A stretch of 64,000 bases of DNA, taken from Sulfuriferula nivalis (GTDB lineage: Bacteria; Pseudomonadota; Gammaproteobacteria; Burkholderiales; Sulfuriferulaceae). The translations under genes were made by a program, and so were the position numbers. Where the stretch lies: positions 2,852,001 to 2,916,000 of the forward strand of contig NZ_AP021881.1 of the NCBI RefSeq assembly GCF_009937995.1, in the 5' to 3' direction. Shown here in pieces: positions 45,462-55,425 of the stretch (position 1 is its first letter; every line of letters starts with the position of its first letter). The notes under the pieces were generated by a model. That model was not told the DNA's origin and ran no database searches. It worked only from the letters and a program-made list of their open reading frames with translations.

Positions 45462-46767
45462 GCAACACTTGATTTAGCGCAGTCAATGCACCTGTCACCA
45501 GCTGATCTATCTCCGCCTCACTTATCACATAAGGCGGCATAAAATAAACCGTATTACCGATAGGGCGCAGCAATAAACCTTGCTTTAGCGCAGCCAGATA
45601 AAACAAACGTGAAAAATCGGCTGGTGCATCAGCGACATCAAACGCCCATATCATCCCAGTGCGGCGCCAATGGCGCACTTGCGGATGATAACGCAACGTT
45701 ATGGCCACGCTATCGAGATAATCACCCTTATGCGCGTTCTGCATCAACACATCATCCTCGGTAAAGATCGCCAAAGTCGCTAATGCAGCACGACACGCCA
45801 ATGGATTCCCTGTGTATGAATGTGAATGCAAAAAGCCACGCACCGTGCTATCCGCATAAAATGCGCTATAAATTTCGTCCGTAGTCAACACCGCCGACAA
45901 TGGCAAATATCCTCCGGTAATCCCTTTTGAAAGACACAGCATATCAGGCTTAATCTGCGCCTGTTCACAGGCAAACATCGTTCCTGTACGCCCAAAACCA
46001 ACAGCAATTTCATCAGCAATCAAATGCACCTGATATTTGTCACATAACTCACGCACATGACGCAAATAGGCAGCGTCATACATTGCCATCCCCGCCGCCC
46101 CCTGCACCAGCGGTTCAACAATGATCGCTGCCACACGCTGATGATGTTGTGCCAGGTAATCCGCCACATCCTGCGCTGCGCGCAACGCATAATCCGATAC
46201 AGTTTCACCCGCGGCGACCAAACGACTATCAGGACTCATCACCTGCACACTATGTCGTAACAATGGCGCATAAATATCTTTGAATATTGCCACATCCGTA
46301 ACCGACAACGCACCCAACGTTTCGCCGTGATAGCTATTTTTCAGACTAATAAACTCGGTCTTGCCGCCTAAACCAACATTGCGCCAGTAATGAAAACTCA
46401 TTTTCAGTGCGATTTCGGTTGCACTGGCGCCATCTGAACCATAAAAAGCATGCCCCAACCCAGTTAACTGCGCGAGCTGCTCGGACAGCTCAACCACAGG
46501 CGCATGGGTACAACCTGCCAGCATCACATGCTCAATTTTACCAAGCTGATCAGTGATCGCTGCATTAATACGAGGATTGGCATGCCCAAACAAATTCACC
46601 CACCAGGAAGAAATACCATCTATATAACTTCGTCCCGCTTCATCGAAAAGCAGTACGCCCTGCCCACGTGTAATCATCAAAGGTGGCGTCAATAACTGCT
46701 GCTTCATTTGTGTACACGGATGCCACACAGCCGATTGCGTGCGAACTATCCAATCTAAATCACTCAT
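45454..46767 (-). CDS. bioA: Adenosylmethionine-8-amino-7-oxononanoate aminotransferase BioA
   Basis: 437 residues. Class III PLP aminotransferase: start WHPCTQMKQQ typical of BioA, ISSWWVNLFGHANPRI, YHGETLGALS, DEIAVGFGRTG, and the PLP Lys in LCLSKGITGGYLPL. It makes 7,8-diaminononanoate in biotin synthesis. It stands alone, about 9 kb from the other bio genes. GAGGATGA precedes the ATG. Confidence 0.95.
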   Translation of the reverse strand: MSDLDWIVRTQSAVWHPCTQMKQQLLTPPLMITRGQGVLLFDEAGRSYIDGISSWWVNLFGHANPRINAAITDQLGKIEHVMLAGCTHAPVVELSEQLAQLTGLGHAFYGSDGASATEIALKMSFHYWRNVGLGGKTEFISLKNSYHGETLGALSVTDVAIFKDIYAPLLRHSVQVMSPDSRLVAAGETVSDYALRAAQDVADYLAQHHQRVAAIIVEPLVQGAAGMAMYDAAYLRHVRELCDKYQVHLIADEIAVGFGRTGTMFACEQAQIKPDMLCLSKGITGGYLPLSAVLTTDEIYSAFYADSTVRGFLHSHSYTGNPLACRAALATLAIFTEDDVLMQNAHKGDYLDSVAITLRYHPQVRHWRRTGMIWAFDVADAPADFSRLFYLAALKQGLLLRPIGNTVYFMPPYVISEAEIDQLVTGALTALNQVLLS

Positions 46768-46919
46768 TTATCATCCTCGTTACTACTTATCTCATTTTAA
46801 TCAAATTTCGTACATCACTTCACATTTACCCAATTTTTAGTTAGCATACGTTATCTACAAATATGCCTGTGCTAAAAGCACAACGCATCAACCCGAATCA
46901 TTTACCTTACGAGGCATCC

Positions 46920-47246
46920 ATGAGCGAACATATTCATTACGTTACCGACGACACCTTTGAACAGGAAGTCCTACAGTCCACCGTGCCAGTTTTAGTTGAT
47001 TACTGGGCTGACTGGTGTGGTCCTTGCAAAATGATAGCGCCTATCCTTGACGAAGTCGCCAAAGAATATGCAGGTCGTTTAAAAATAGCCAAACTCAACA
47101 TCGACGAAAACCAAGCTACTCCGCCTAAATTTGGCATCCGCGGCATCCCAACCTTGATGATATTTAAAAACGGTAATGTAGAAGCTACCAAAGTTGGCGC
47201 ATTATCTAAATCACAACTCACTGCTTTTGTTGACAGCAACATTTAA
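46920..47246 (+). CDS. trxA: Thioredoxin TrxA
   Basis: 108 residues, the E. coli length. Active site [13 protein letters not shown], cis-Pro loop [12 protein letters not shown]. The frame opens at 46863 but ATG 46920 has GAGG five bases upstream and gives the standard start. It reduces cytoplasmic disulfides. It sits directly upstream of rho, as in E. coli. Confidence 0.96.
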   Translation: MSEHIHYVTDDTFEQEVLQSTVPVLVDYWADWCGPCKMIAPILDEVAKEYAGRLKIAKLNIDENQATPPKFGIRGIPTLMIFKNGNVEATKVGALSKSQLTAFVDSNI

Positions 47247-47257
47247 TTCCTTTATCC

Positions 47258-47313
47258 TGCGCCTGAGCCTTGTCGAATAGCTACAAAATCTAAACATTCG
47301 ATAATCAGGCGCA
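47258..47313 (+). promoter_or_regulatory. Nested inverted repeat between trxA and rho
   Basis: TGCGCCTGA (47258-47266) pairs with TCAGGCGCA (47305-47313), and inside it TCGAAT (47273-47278) pairs with ATTCGA (47296-47301). There is no T-run, so it is not a simple terminator. It may be part of a rho leader control element, or protect the trxA 3' end. Confidence 0.5.
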
Positions 47314-47366
47314 AACTACCCCCTTCATAACATCCAGCCTACTAATTAGGTTTAGAGCTTCCCTAC

Positions 47367-48629
47367 ATGCATTTATCAGACCTGAAACTACTTCACGTCA
47401 CCGAACTCGTAGAAATGGCAACAGCCAATTCCATCGAAGGTGCTAACCGCTTACGCAAGCAAGAGCTTATTTTTGCCCTGCTCAAAAACCAGGCCAAAAA
47501 AGGCGTCAGCATATTTGGTGAGGGCACGCTAGAAGTCCTGCCAGATGGCTTTGGCTTCTTACGCTCCCCAAACACTTCGTATCTTGCCAGTCCTGATGAT
47601 ATTTATATCTCACCCTCGCAAATACGCCGCTTCAATTTACATACAGGCGACTCCATCGAAGGCGAAATTCGCATTCCTAAAGATGGTGAACGTTATTTTG
47701 CACTGGTAAAAGTCGACAAAGTTAACAGCGACGCGCCAGAGAATGCCAAAAACAAAATCCTGTTTGAAAACCTTACCCCGTTACACCCTACCGAACCCTT
47801 GTTACTCGAGCGCGATATCCGCGCTGAAGAAAACATCACTGGCCGCATCATCGACATGATAGCGCCTATCGGTAAAGGCCAACGTGGATTGCTGGTTGCC
47901 AGCCCAAAATCCGGTAAAACTGTCATGTTGCAACATATCGCGCATGCGATTACCAGCAACCACCCTGACATCACCATGATCGTCCTGCTCATCGACGAAC
48001 GTCCTGAAGAAGTGACTGAAATGACGCGCTCAGTACGTGGCGAAGTCGTTGCTTCCACCTTTGACGAACCCGCAACTCGCCACGTGCAAGTTGCTGAAAT
48101 GGTTATCGAAAAAGCAAAACGTCTGGTTGAGCATAAAAAAGACGTCGTCATCTTGCTAGACTCAATTACCCGTCTGGCACGTGCTTACAACACCGTTATC
48201 CCATCATCAGGCAAAGTATTGACCGGTGGTGTTGATGCGAATGCTTTACAACGCCCTAAACGCTTCTTTGGTGCGGCCCGTAACATCGAAGAAGGTGGTT
48301 CACTCACCATCATCGCTACCGCACTGGTTGATACCGGCAGCCGTATGGATGACGTGATCTTTGAAGAATTCAAAGGTACGGGCAATATGGAAATCCATCT
48401 TGATCGCCGTATGGCTGAAAAGCGTCTGTATCCTGCAATCAACGTCAATCGTTCTGGCACACGTCGTGAAGAGCTGCTTATCAAGAATGACATACTACAA
48501 AAAATCTGGGTGCTGCGTAAACTGCTCTATCCTATGGATGATCTGGAGGCGATGGAATTCTTGCTGGACAAGGTCAAAGCCACTAAGAACAATGCGGAGT
48601 TTTTCGATTCCATGCGTGGTGGTCGTTAA
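47367..48629 (+). CDS. rho: Transcription termination factor Rho
   Basis: 420 residues. N-terminal Rho_N helices, cold-shock-like RNA-binding domain ([25 protein letters not shown]), ATPase with Walker [13 protein letters not shown] and Walker [17 protein letters not shown], and the R-loop region. Hexameric helicase that ends transcription. No insertions, normal length. A terminator follows. Confidence 0.97.
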   Translation: MHLSDLKLLHVTELVEMATANSIEGANRLRKQELIFALLKNQAKKGVSIFGEGTLEVLPDGFGFLRSPNTSYLASPDDIYISPSQIRRFNLHTGDSIEGEIRIPKDGERYFALVKVDKVNSDAPENAKNKILFENLTPLHPTEPLLLERDIRAEENITGRIIDMIAPIGKGQRGLLVASPKSGKTVMLQHIAHAITSNHPDITMIVLLIDERPEEVTEMTRSVRGEVVASTFDEPATRHVQVAEMVIEKAKRLVEHKKDVVILLDSITRLARAYNTVIPSSGKVLTGGVDANALQRPKRFFGAARNIEEGGSLTIIATALVDTGSRMDDVIFEEFKGTGNMEIHLDRRMAEKRLYPAINVNRSGTRREELLIKNDILQKIWVLRKLLYPMDDLEAMEFLLDKVKATKNNAEFFDSMRGGR

Positions 48630-48656
48630 CTCAATCAGATACCCAATCTGAAAATG

Positions 48657-48684
48657 AAATTCCCGCTCCGGCGGGAATTTTTTT
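48657..48684 (+). terminator. Rho-independent terminator after rho
   Basis: AAATTCCCGC / GCGGGAATTT, a perfect 10-bp stem with loop TCCG, followed by TTTTA; 27 bases past the rho stop. Confidence 0.95.
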
Positions 48685-48723
48685 ATCTACTAACAGCCGC
48701 TCATCAGTCTAACCACCAGCATC

Positions 48724-49917
48724 TCAACGCTTCGCCAATACACCAGGCACAGACATTGTTTTAGGCAGCAACACCCACATCTGCCCAGACTGTTTCATCA
48801 TACCTGCTTGCTTACCCGCTGCATCACCAAAACCCCAGAAGAAATCAGCACGCACATTGCCGCGTATCGCGCCGCCGGTATCCTGTGCCATCACCAGACG
48901 ATTCATCGGGGTCGTTGACAATGGCTGGGTGGTAGCCAACCACACTGGCGCACCCAAGGGAATAGCGCGAGTATCAACTGCCACGCTACGCTCTGGCGTC
49001 AGCGGCACGCCCAGTGCACCTATCGGCCCGGCATCATTATTTGGCAATATTTTGAAAAAGACAAAACTCGGATTCTGTGCCAACAGATTCGGCAACTTGG
49101 CAGGATTTTTCCGTGCCCAATCCTTAATTCCCTGCATAGATGCCTGTGCTAACGGCAACTCACCTCTGTCCGCCAATACTTTACCAATAGCGCGGTAAGG
49201 ATAACCATTTTGGTCTGCATAGCCTACACGCAACATCCCGCCTTCAGCTAATTGAATGCGGCCAGAACCCTGTATTTGCAGAAAAAATGCATCCACCGCA
49301 TTATTAACCCACACCAGCTCATTACCCGCCAATGCTTGTGGTTTGTTGTCAATTTGCTCACGACTCAAATAAGGCACAACCTTATTGCCTTCCAGACGAC
49401 CACGCAAACGAATATTTTTTAATTCAGGATAAACCGCGCTTAAATCCACTGTCAGTAAATCTTTAGGCACACTATAAAGCGGTATATTATTCTGCGCACT
49501 AGGCTTGAGACTACCCTGTAACAAGGGTTCATAATATCCTGTGACTAAGCCGCTAACCGATCCATCTGACTGCTGTGATTGATATACGTTAAACCATGTT
49601 TCAAAAAACGCACGTACTTGATCACTGCTTTCCGGCTTTAACTGATTAGCTGCAGCGCACACCGCTCTCCAGTCAGGCTTGTTCTGCAAACCAGCACAAG
49701 ACTGTATCCAGCTATTCCATGCAATTAATAAGTCATCATCTGCCCAGCCTGGCATTGCATCCCAAGTTGCCGAATGTAAATTAGGTACAACAACTGGCTC
49801 AGCGCCAGGCACTACAGCAGGCGTACAGGGAACAGCCACAGGAACGGGAGGCACAGCAGCACACCCCGACAATAACAACAGGCTCAAGACAAGTTTGACA
49901 CGCGTAAGATAAGTCAT
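48724..49917 (-). CDS. mltA: Membrane-bound lytic transglycosylase A (MltA)
   Basis: 397 residues. Lipoprotein signal VKLVLSLLLLSGCAAVPP with lipobox LSGC, then a Pro/Val-rich linker, the MltA domain (VTGYYEPLLQGS, VWVNNAVDAFFLQIQGSGRIQL) and the C-terminal 3D domain with catalytic Asp (AQDTGGAIRG, FFWGFGDAAGKQAG). It cleaves peptidoglycan from the outer membrane side. ATG 49917 is used, not the more upstream one, since it starts the signal peptide properly. Confidence 0.93.
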   Translation of the reverse strand: MTYLTRVKLVLSLLLLSGCAAVPPVPVAVPCTPAVVPGAEPVVVPNLHSATWDAMPGWADDDLLIAWNSWIQSCAGLQNKPDWRAVCAAANQLKPESSDQVRAFFETWFNVYQSQQSDGSVSGLVTGYYEPLLQGSLKPSAQNNIPLYSVPKDLLTVDLSAVYPELKNIRLRGRLEGNKVVPYLSREQIDNKPQALAGNELVWVNNAVDAFFLQIQGSGRIQLAEGGMLRVGYADQNGYPYRAIGKVLADRGELPLAQASMQGIKDWARKNPAKLPNLLAQNPSFVFFKILPNNDAGPIGALGVPLTPERSVAVDTRAIPLGAPVWLATTQPLSTTPMNRLVMAQDTGGAIRGNVRADFFWGFGDAAGKQAGMMKQSGQMWVLLPKTMSVPGVLAKR

Positions 49918-49959
49918 GCGAAAATAGTAAACATCGATAATCTGCAAGTATAACAAATC

Positions 49960-50208
49960 ATGCACAAACCCTATCAGCCTGTTCCACGTTTTTACCTTGA
50001 GCGACTCACTATCGCAGCACTTTGCAATGAGACTATGAATTTACACTGGCAAGATGAAGTAACAGACATGCACTACATCGCACAATTATTGCCAGTAGAT
50101 ACGACAGAAGAAAACGCAACTGAATACCTGATTGCTCACAACGAACAGGGCGAGACATTGAAAATCCGTCTGGATTTAATCCATAACTTCCCTACACCGG
50201 TGAAATGA
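49960..50208 (+). CDS. Rof-like (YaeO family) putative Rho inhibitor
   Basis: 82 residues. It resembles E. coli Rof by eye: KPYQPV start, a middle LTIAALCNETMNLHWQDE strand region, then NATEYLIAHNEQGETLKIRLDLIHNF, matching the VEYLVVEAAGETRELRLDKITSF pattern of Rof (read in parts). Rof binds Rho and blocks its RNA site. The gene lies 1.3 kb from rho, separated by mltA. No clear ribosome binding site. The assignment is by pattern recognition only. Confidence 0.65.
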   Translation: MHKPYQPVPRFYLERLTIAALCNETMNLHWQDEVTDMHYIAQLLPVDTTEENATEYLIAHNEQGETLKIRLDLIHNFPTPVK

Positions 50209-50239
50209 CGGTAAAACCCGTAGTAACAACGCTACAGCA

Positions 50240-53200
50240 TCAATCCGTTTTTATGCTACGCGCAACCTTGCGCTGCAGATCTGCCAATAACACCAGCACC
50301 TGCTCTTTCAATGACAATAGTTTTTCACTTAATTGCTTAGCCGCCATAATCTTGCCATCGGCATGCAAACGTACAATTTCCTGACCGACACGGTGTACGT
50401 CAGCATGCACGCTCTCCAGCGCAGCATATTCAGCAAGATGACCATAACGCTGTTTACCCAGACCGTAGAACCAGCGTCCGAAGCGACAATGGTGATGATC
50501 AACCAATTCCGCCTCGGTCATCGCCAGCGGCTCATTGAAAATGGATGACATCACCTTCTTGATCCAGGTTAAATGATCATATTGTGCAATTAACAAAGGA
50601 AAATCGCTCAAATCCCAATGTGCATTAGCCCACAATTGCCAGTTTTTATCAGGCTGATATTGCTGCGCCCATTCCAGCACATTTGCAGCCGGCATGGGTC
50701 TGGCGATACCATACCCCTGACCACGATCACAACCCAAACGCAGCAATAGCACCCCGTGCTCACTGGTCTCTACCCCTTCAGCAATCACTTCGTTGCCAAA
50801 CACTTTAGCCAGGCTAATGACCGCTTCAATCAACGCAATACCAGATTTATCACTAAGCATATCGCGCACAAATGACTGATCAATTTTAAGCACATCTGCT
50901 GGCAATCGCTTGAGATAACTCAATGACGAATATCCGGTACCAAAATCATCCAATGCGAAACGCACACCCAAAGATTGGCAACGCTCTATGGTATCGCGAG
51001 CATAATCCAGATTACCAATAGTGGCAGATTCCAGTATTTCAATTTCCAGCAAATTCGCCGGCACTTCAGGATGTTGTTTTAATAATTGAGTTAACCGATC
51101 TGCAAAATTTGCCTGCTGAAAATGCAATCCAGCAATATTGACACTCACCTCCCAGAACTTACCCAATTGCAACCAGTGACCAATTTGCTGCAGCGCTTGC
51201 ACTATGACCCACTCACCGATTTCAATAATCAGATCCGTTTGTTCAACTAATGGCAAAAACTCCATCGGCGGTACCAAACCCTGCTCAGGATGCTGCCAGC
51301 GCAACAAAGCTTCCATCCCTTGTACCGTACCCGTACGCATATTCACCTTGGGCTGGTAATACAATACGAACTCATCAGCATATAACGCCTGCCTGATGCG
51401 ATTAACCCGTTCCAGATTAGTTCGTGTTGCCACATCTTTATCAACATCAAACAAATGATAGCGATTACGCCCGCCTATCTTGGCCTGATACATAGCCTGA
51501 TCAGCATGTCGCATCAGCGTATCAGCATCCACATCGTCCAGGGGATATACAGTTACCCCCAAACTCGCACTCACAGTAACTGCTACATTGCCAATCTTAT
51601 ATGGTTGCGCAATCGCCGCCAAAATACGACACATGGCAATTTCAATCTCGTCGACATCATGTAGATCATTTATCAGTAAAACAAACTCATCGCCACCCAG
51701 ACGCGCTGCTGTGTCCTCTCCGCGTATCACCATACTCAATCTACGTGCTACTTCTATGAGTACTGCGTCGCCCGCCTCATGCCCATAAGTATCATTAATT
51801 GGCTTAAAGTCATCCAGATCCAGCAGACAGACTGCCGTCAAGGTATTGCTGCGTCGCGCATTGGATAAAGTCAGGATAAACCGATCGTTAAGCAATGCCC
51901 GATTAGGCAGATTGGTCAGAACATCATGCCCTGCTTGCCAGCGCACTGCTGACATCAACCTATGCTTATCACTCACGTCATGGAATACCAGTACACAACC
52001 CAGCAAGCTGTGATCACCCATCATGATGGGCGCAGCTGAATCTTCGATATGGTACTCAGTTCCATCTTGCGCAATCAGCAAGGTATGATTTGCCAGCGCC
52101 ACAATCGAAGCGCTGCCTAGCGCTTCACGCACAGGATTGCTAACAATCTCACGAGAATGTTCATTTACAATATGGAATATCTGCTCTATCGGCAAGCCAA
52201 CTGCATCAGGCTGCGTCCATCCCGTCAATTTCTCTGCTACCTGATTCAAAAACACCACATTACCCAGTTCATCAGTCGTCAATACGGCATCGCCAATACT
52301 GGCCAATGTCACTTCAGCACGCTCCTTTTCCAGATACAATGCGTGCTCGAGCACCTTACGCTGGGTCACATCCAGCGCAATACCCAGGTAGCCCGTAATC
52401 ACTCCATTCAGATCACGTACGGGCGTAACGCCCAGACTCACCTGTATATGCACGCCATCCTTGCGCACATACATCCACTCACGCCGTTCCTGACCTTCAA
52501 CTATTGCTCGGGTAATAAACACATCAAATCCGGCAATTTCTCTTCCAAATTCAGCACTCAGGATTGCACCATAAGCAATCACTTCCTCTGCAAGATGGAA
52601 CACAGCTGGCGTCGCTTTACCCACGAATTCCTCGGCAGCATAACCTAGCATGCGTTCTGCACCCGCATTAAACAGCGTAATCACTCCATGCAAATCGGTC
52701 GAGATTATTGACACTTCAACAGCTGCCTGCATCACACTGCGCAATTGATGGCTTACCCTTAATGCTTCACTCTCCGCAAACTTACGTGCAGTGATATCAA
52801 AACGTATCACTTTATAACACCATGGCTTCTGAGTTTCTTCATCCAGCATAGGCACAATGGTGGTATCTACCCAATATAAATGACCATCTTTCGCACGATT
52901 ACATATTTCCCCATGCCAAACTTTACCTGTGGTTATGGTGCGCCATAATTCCGCATAAAATGCTTGTGTATGAATGCCGGAACTAAATTCCCTATGGTTT
53001 TTACCCAACAACTCTTCGCGACTGTAACCCGATACCATAGCGAATTTCTCGTTGGCATAAGTAATATTTCCCGCCAGATCAGTCTCTACCAGAATCGCGG
53101 CAGCATTCACAGCGCGATGCTGTTCTTGCAAGGAAAAGTTTTTGGCATGTATCTCTTCCAGCTGCTCGACTTGCTCCATATCTCGCTGCCGCAATGTTTT

Positions 53201-53887
53201 AATCAGACTACCCAGACGTGAATTACCTTCGTTAAACGCACGTACCAGCAAGCGTAATTCGGGTGCACCCTGTTCAGGCACAACATAGTTGTAATTACCC
53301 GACTGCATCTGCGCAACTGCTTGCGCCAAATCGGCTATCGTATGCAAGCTGCGTCTGAGCACCCAATATACAAACCCTGAAATTAATATCAGCGCCAATA
53401 CCACCAATTTTGTGTAGCGGATAAAATCGCGCCACAAGGCATCATTTCTCTCGGTCGGATCAAATGTCATGGACAGGTCACCATAGGCCTGCCCACTAAA
53501 ATTCAGCGGCGCAACTAACTCTACTGATGGCAATCCCATAGTCTGTAAGAACCATAGCGGGGCGGCACTCTGACCAGCTGGCACATAGCCAACCACCGTC
53601 ATACCTCGCTGATTACGCCACACCAATTTAGATACTTCAGGCCGCAATTGTGCCTGCATGGATAAGTTTTGTTTAATGCTCGCATAATCACCTGTTACCA
53701 CACCTTCAACAATCGTGGGCAATGTCAGCACTTGCATCTGATGCATCGTAGACTGCGCGCGCAACGCGCCTAATTCACGCTCTTGCGAGACACTCAATGA
53801 CAATATCAGGGTTGCAATCATGAGCACTATACCCATTACGCCGCATAGCAAACGCACCAGCAATGACATATCACGAATATATTTCAT
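50240..53887 (-). CDS. Membrane PAS-GGDEF-EAL protein with C-terminal CZB zinc-sensing domain
   Basis: 1215 residues. TM1 (about 10-32), periplasmic domain, TM2 (about 155-172), HAMP, three PAS domains (about 255-635), GGDEF with RLGGDEFVLLIND and I-site RGED, EAL with MEALLRW, DDFGTGYSSLSYL, LKIDQSFV and AEGVETSEHG, then a CZB domain (about 1105-1195). CZB ligands are seen: His in YDHLTW, Cys in HHHCRFGRWFYG, and His in ESVHADVH. Both catalytic domains look intact. CZB binds zinc and in DgcZ represses cyclase activity. The start overlaps the stop of the PhnD-like gene, so the two form one sensory unit. Confidence 0.9.
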   Translation of the reverse strand: MKYIRDMSLLVRLLCGVMGIVLMIATLILSLSVSQERELGALRAQSTMHQMQVLTLPTIVEGVVTGDYASIKQNLSMQAQLRPEVSKLVWRNQRGMTVVGYVPAGQSAAPLWFLQTMGLPSVELVAPLNFSGQAYGDLSMTFDPTERNDALWRDFIRYTKLVVLALILISGFVYWVLRRSLHTIADLAQAVAQMQSGNYNYVVPEQGAPELRLLVRAFNEGNSRLGSLIKTLRQRDMEQVEQLEEIHAKNFSLQEQHRAVNAAAILVETDLAGNITYANEKFAMVSGYSREELLGKNHREFSSGIHTQAFYAELWRTITTGKVWHGEICNRAKDGHLYWVDTTIVPMLDEETQKPWCYKVIRFDITARKFAESEALRVSHQLRSVMQAAVEVSIISTDLHGVITLFNAGAERMLGYAAEEFVGKATPAVFHLAEEVIAYGAILSAEFGREIAGFDVFITRAIVEGQERREWMYVRKDGVHIQVSLGVTPVRDLNGVITGYLGIALDVTQRKVLEHALYLEKERAEVTLASIGDAVLTTDELGNVVFLNQVAEKLTGWTQPDAVGLPIEQIFHIVNEHSREIVSNPVREALGSASIVALANHTLLIAQDGTEYHIEDSAAPIMMGDHSLLGCVLVFHDVSDKHRLMSAVRWQAGHDVLTNLPNRALLNDRFILTLSNARRSNTLTAVCLLDLDDFKPINDTYGHEAGDAVLIEVARRLSMVIRGEDTAARLGGDEFVLLINDLHDVDEIEIAMCRILAAIAQPYKIGNVAVTVSASLGVTVYPLDDVDADTLMRHADQAMYQAKIGGRNRYHLFDVDKDVATRTNLERVNRIRQALYADEFVLYYQPKVNMRTGTVQGMEALLRWQHPEQGLVPPMEFLPLVEQTDLIIEIGEWVIVQALQQIGHWLQLGKFWEVSVNIAGLHFQQANFADRLTQLLKQHPEVPANLLEIEILESATIGNLDYARDTIERCQSLGVRFALDDFGTGYSSLSYLKRLPADVLKIDQSFVRDMLSDKSGIALIEAVISLAKVFGNEVIAEGVETSEHGVLLLRLGCDRGQGYGIARPMPAANVLEWAQQYQPDKNWQLWANAHWDLSDFPLLIAQYDHLTWIKKVMSSIFNEPLAMTEAELVDHHHCRFGRWFYGLGKQRYGHLAEYAALESVHADVHRVGQEIVRLHADGKIMAAKQLSEKLLSLKEQVLVLLADLQRKVARSIKTD

Positions 53888-54720
53888 TCTTCGCCACCCT
53901 GCATTTGCAGTCGATAGAATGTACGATAATTGTCATAATCGCTGTCATTCGCACTAATGAACTGTACTGATTCAGATTGATGCAGTAACTGCTGTGCCGC
54001 TGCCAGAATACGCTGACCTTCGGTATCTTGCCCCATGCTCACCAAGGCAAGCTGAACTGCACCAACTGTGGAAGCTGGCACACGCGGGTTAGCCATTACA
54101 GGAAGATCATAATAATAAGGGGATTGATATAACACACGAAATTTTGCCTTTTCGCGCTGTATATAGTTGGCATAGACAATATTATTTACTCCAGCTGCTG
54201 CGGCCTTACCATATTGCACATTGGAAAGTGCAGCCTCCTGGTTACCTACAAAAACAGATTGCATATGCACGCCTGCTCTTAACAAGCCATCCATAGGCAA
54301 AGCGTAAGCTGAAAACCCATTTGGGGTTGGGAATGCAACCACTTTACCCTGAAGATCGATCAGTTTTTGGTAAGGTGAGTCGATTGAGGTAACGACCATA
54401 CCGCTAATACCTTCATTCTTAAAGCGTGCAATGACGTGATAGCCTAATTTATCGCGGTCAGGTGTAAACAAGTGATTAGAGTAGACAAAATCAAACTCAC
54501 CGCGCACAGTCATCACCAACGTTTCATCTGCGGTCTTACCCATTTTCAACACCAATGGCACACCGGTTTTAGCAGTCACATAGTTTAAAATAGGGTTCCA
54601 CAATTGCGCAGTCAACAACACCGAGCGTTGATTTAACACGCCAAATCGCAATGGCTCCTGCGCTAGTGAGTTAGCCATCAAACTGAATAAAATAAAGCAT
54701 AAACCCAAGTTTCTTAACAT
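53884..54720 (-). CDS. PhnD-like periplasmic substrate-binding protein
   Basis: 278 residues. Signal peptide LGLCFILFSLMANSLAQ, then the phosphate/phosphonate-binding-protein-like fold: LRFGVLNQRSVLLTAQLW, GEFDFVYSNHLF, LQGKVVAFPTPNGFSAY and GKAAAAGVNN. No ABC permease or ATPase gene is nearby. It overlaps the PAS-GGDEF-EAL gene by ATGA, so it is more likely the ligand sensor for that protein than a transport component. CAGGGGA lies before the ATG. Ligand unknown. Confidence 0.85.
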   Translation of the reverse strand: MLRNLGLCFILFSLMANSLAQEPLRFGVLNQRSVLLTAQLWNPILNYVTAKTGVPLVLKMGKTADETLVMTVRGEFDFVYSNHLFTPDRDKLGYHVIARFKNEGISGMVVTSIDSPYQKLIDLQGKVVAFPTPNGFSAYALPMDGLLRAGVHMQSVFVGNQEAALSNVQYGKAAAAGVNNIVYANYIQREKAKFRVLYQSPYYYDLPVMANPRVPASTVGAVQLALVSMGQDTEGQRILAAAQQLLHQSESVQFISANDSDYDNYRTFYRLQMQGGEE

Positions 54721-54762
54721 TATTTCCCCTGCAGTCTATGTGGTTTATCGTTTTTTATTTCA

Positions 54763-55425
54763 TCATAGGCATAATTTATCCACCTGTAAATGCCGAGCTG
54801 TCTGCATTGCAGAGATATTTAACGCATGAGGTATGATGCCTAACAAGGGTGCGTTAATTCGCTGCTGCACAGCCAAGATATTTTCATCCAGCAATGGCAT
54901 ACCAGCGTTTACACAATTCGCCACCCATCCCGCCAATCGCAGGCCGCGCGACTGTATCGCCAATACTGTCAATAGCGCATGATTAATACAACCCAAGCGC
55001 ATTCCTACGACGAGTATCACAGGCAATCCTAGCTGTTGCGCCACATCGGCAAGGCTCTCAGTATCATTTAATGGCACGCAAAAACCACCCGCACCCTCAA
55101 CTATCACCACATCAGCTAATACACTTAACTGCCTGTAAGCAGCCTGTATTACCTGAGTTGATATGACCACACCCGCCTGTTGCGCAGCGAGATGTGGCGC
55201 AACTGGTGGTTCAAAACGATAAGGGTTACGAACATCCAGTGGTGCAACGATATTGCTGGCCTGTTCCAACTCGACAACATCATGCCAAATACCCGCCACA
55301 CTTCCCGCTGCGACTGGCTTCATACCCATCACGCGCAAACCCCGTGCTGCAAAAGCATGCAGTAGCGCCGAAGCTATCAGCGTCTTACCGACATCGGTAT
55401 CCGTCCCTGTAACAAAAAAACTCAC
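54763..55425 (-). CDS. bioD: Dethiobiotin synthetase BioD
   Basis: 220 residues. P-loop FVTGTDTDVGKTLIASALL, MKPVAAG and VIVEGAGGFCVPL. ATP-dependent closure of the ureido ring of dethiobiotin. It overlaps bioC by ATGA; last gene of the bioBFHCD operon. Confidence 0.95.
   Translation of the reverse strand: MSFFVTGTDTDVGKTLIASALLHAFAARGLRVMGMKPVAAGSVAGIWHDVVELEQASNIVAPLDVRNPYRFEPPVAPHLAAQQAGVVISTQVIQAAYRQLSVLADVVIVEGAGGFCVPLNDTESLADVAQQLGLPVILVVGMRLGCINHALLTVLAIQSRGLRLAGWVANCVNAGMPLLDENILAVQQRINAPLLGIIPHALNISAMQTARHLQVDKLCL

Noticed and set aside
52157-52648. A 163-codon plus-strand frame inside the PAS-GGDEF-EAL gene
   Set aside because: It lies fully antisense to clear PAS domains and shows no domain or start signal.
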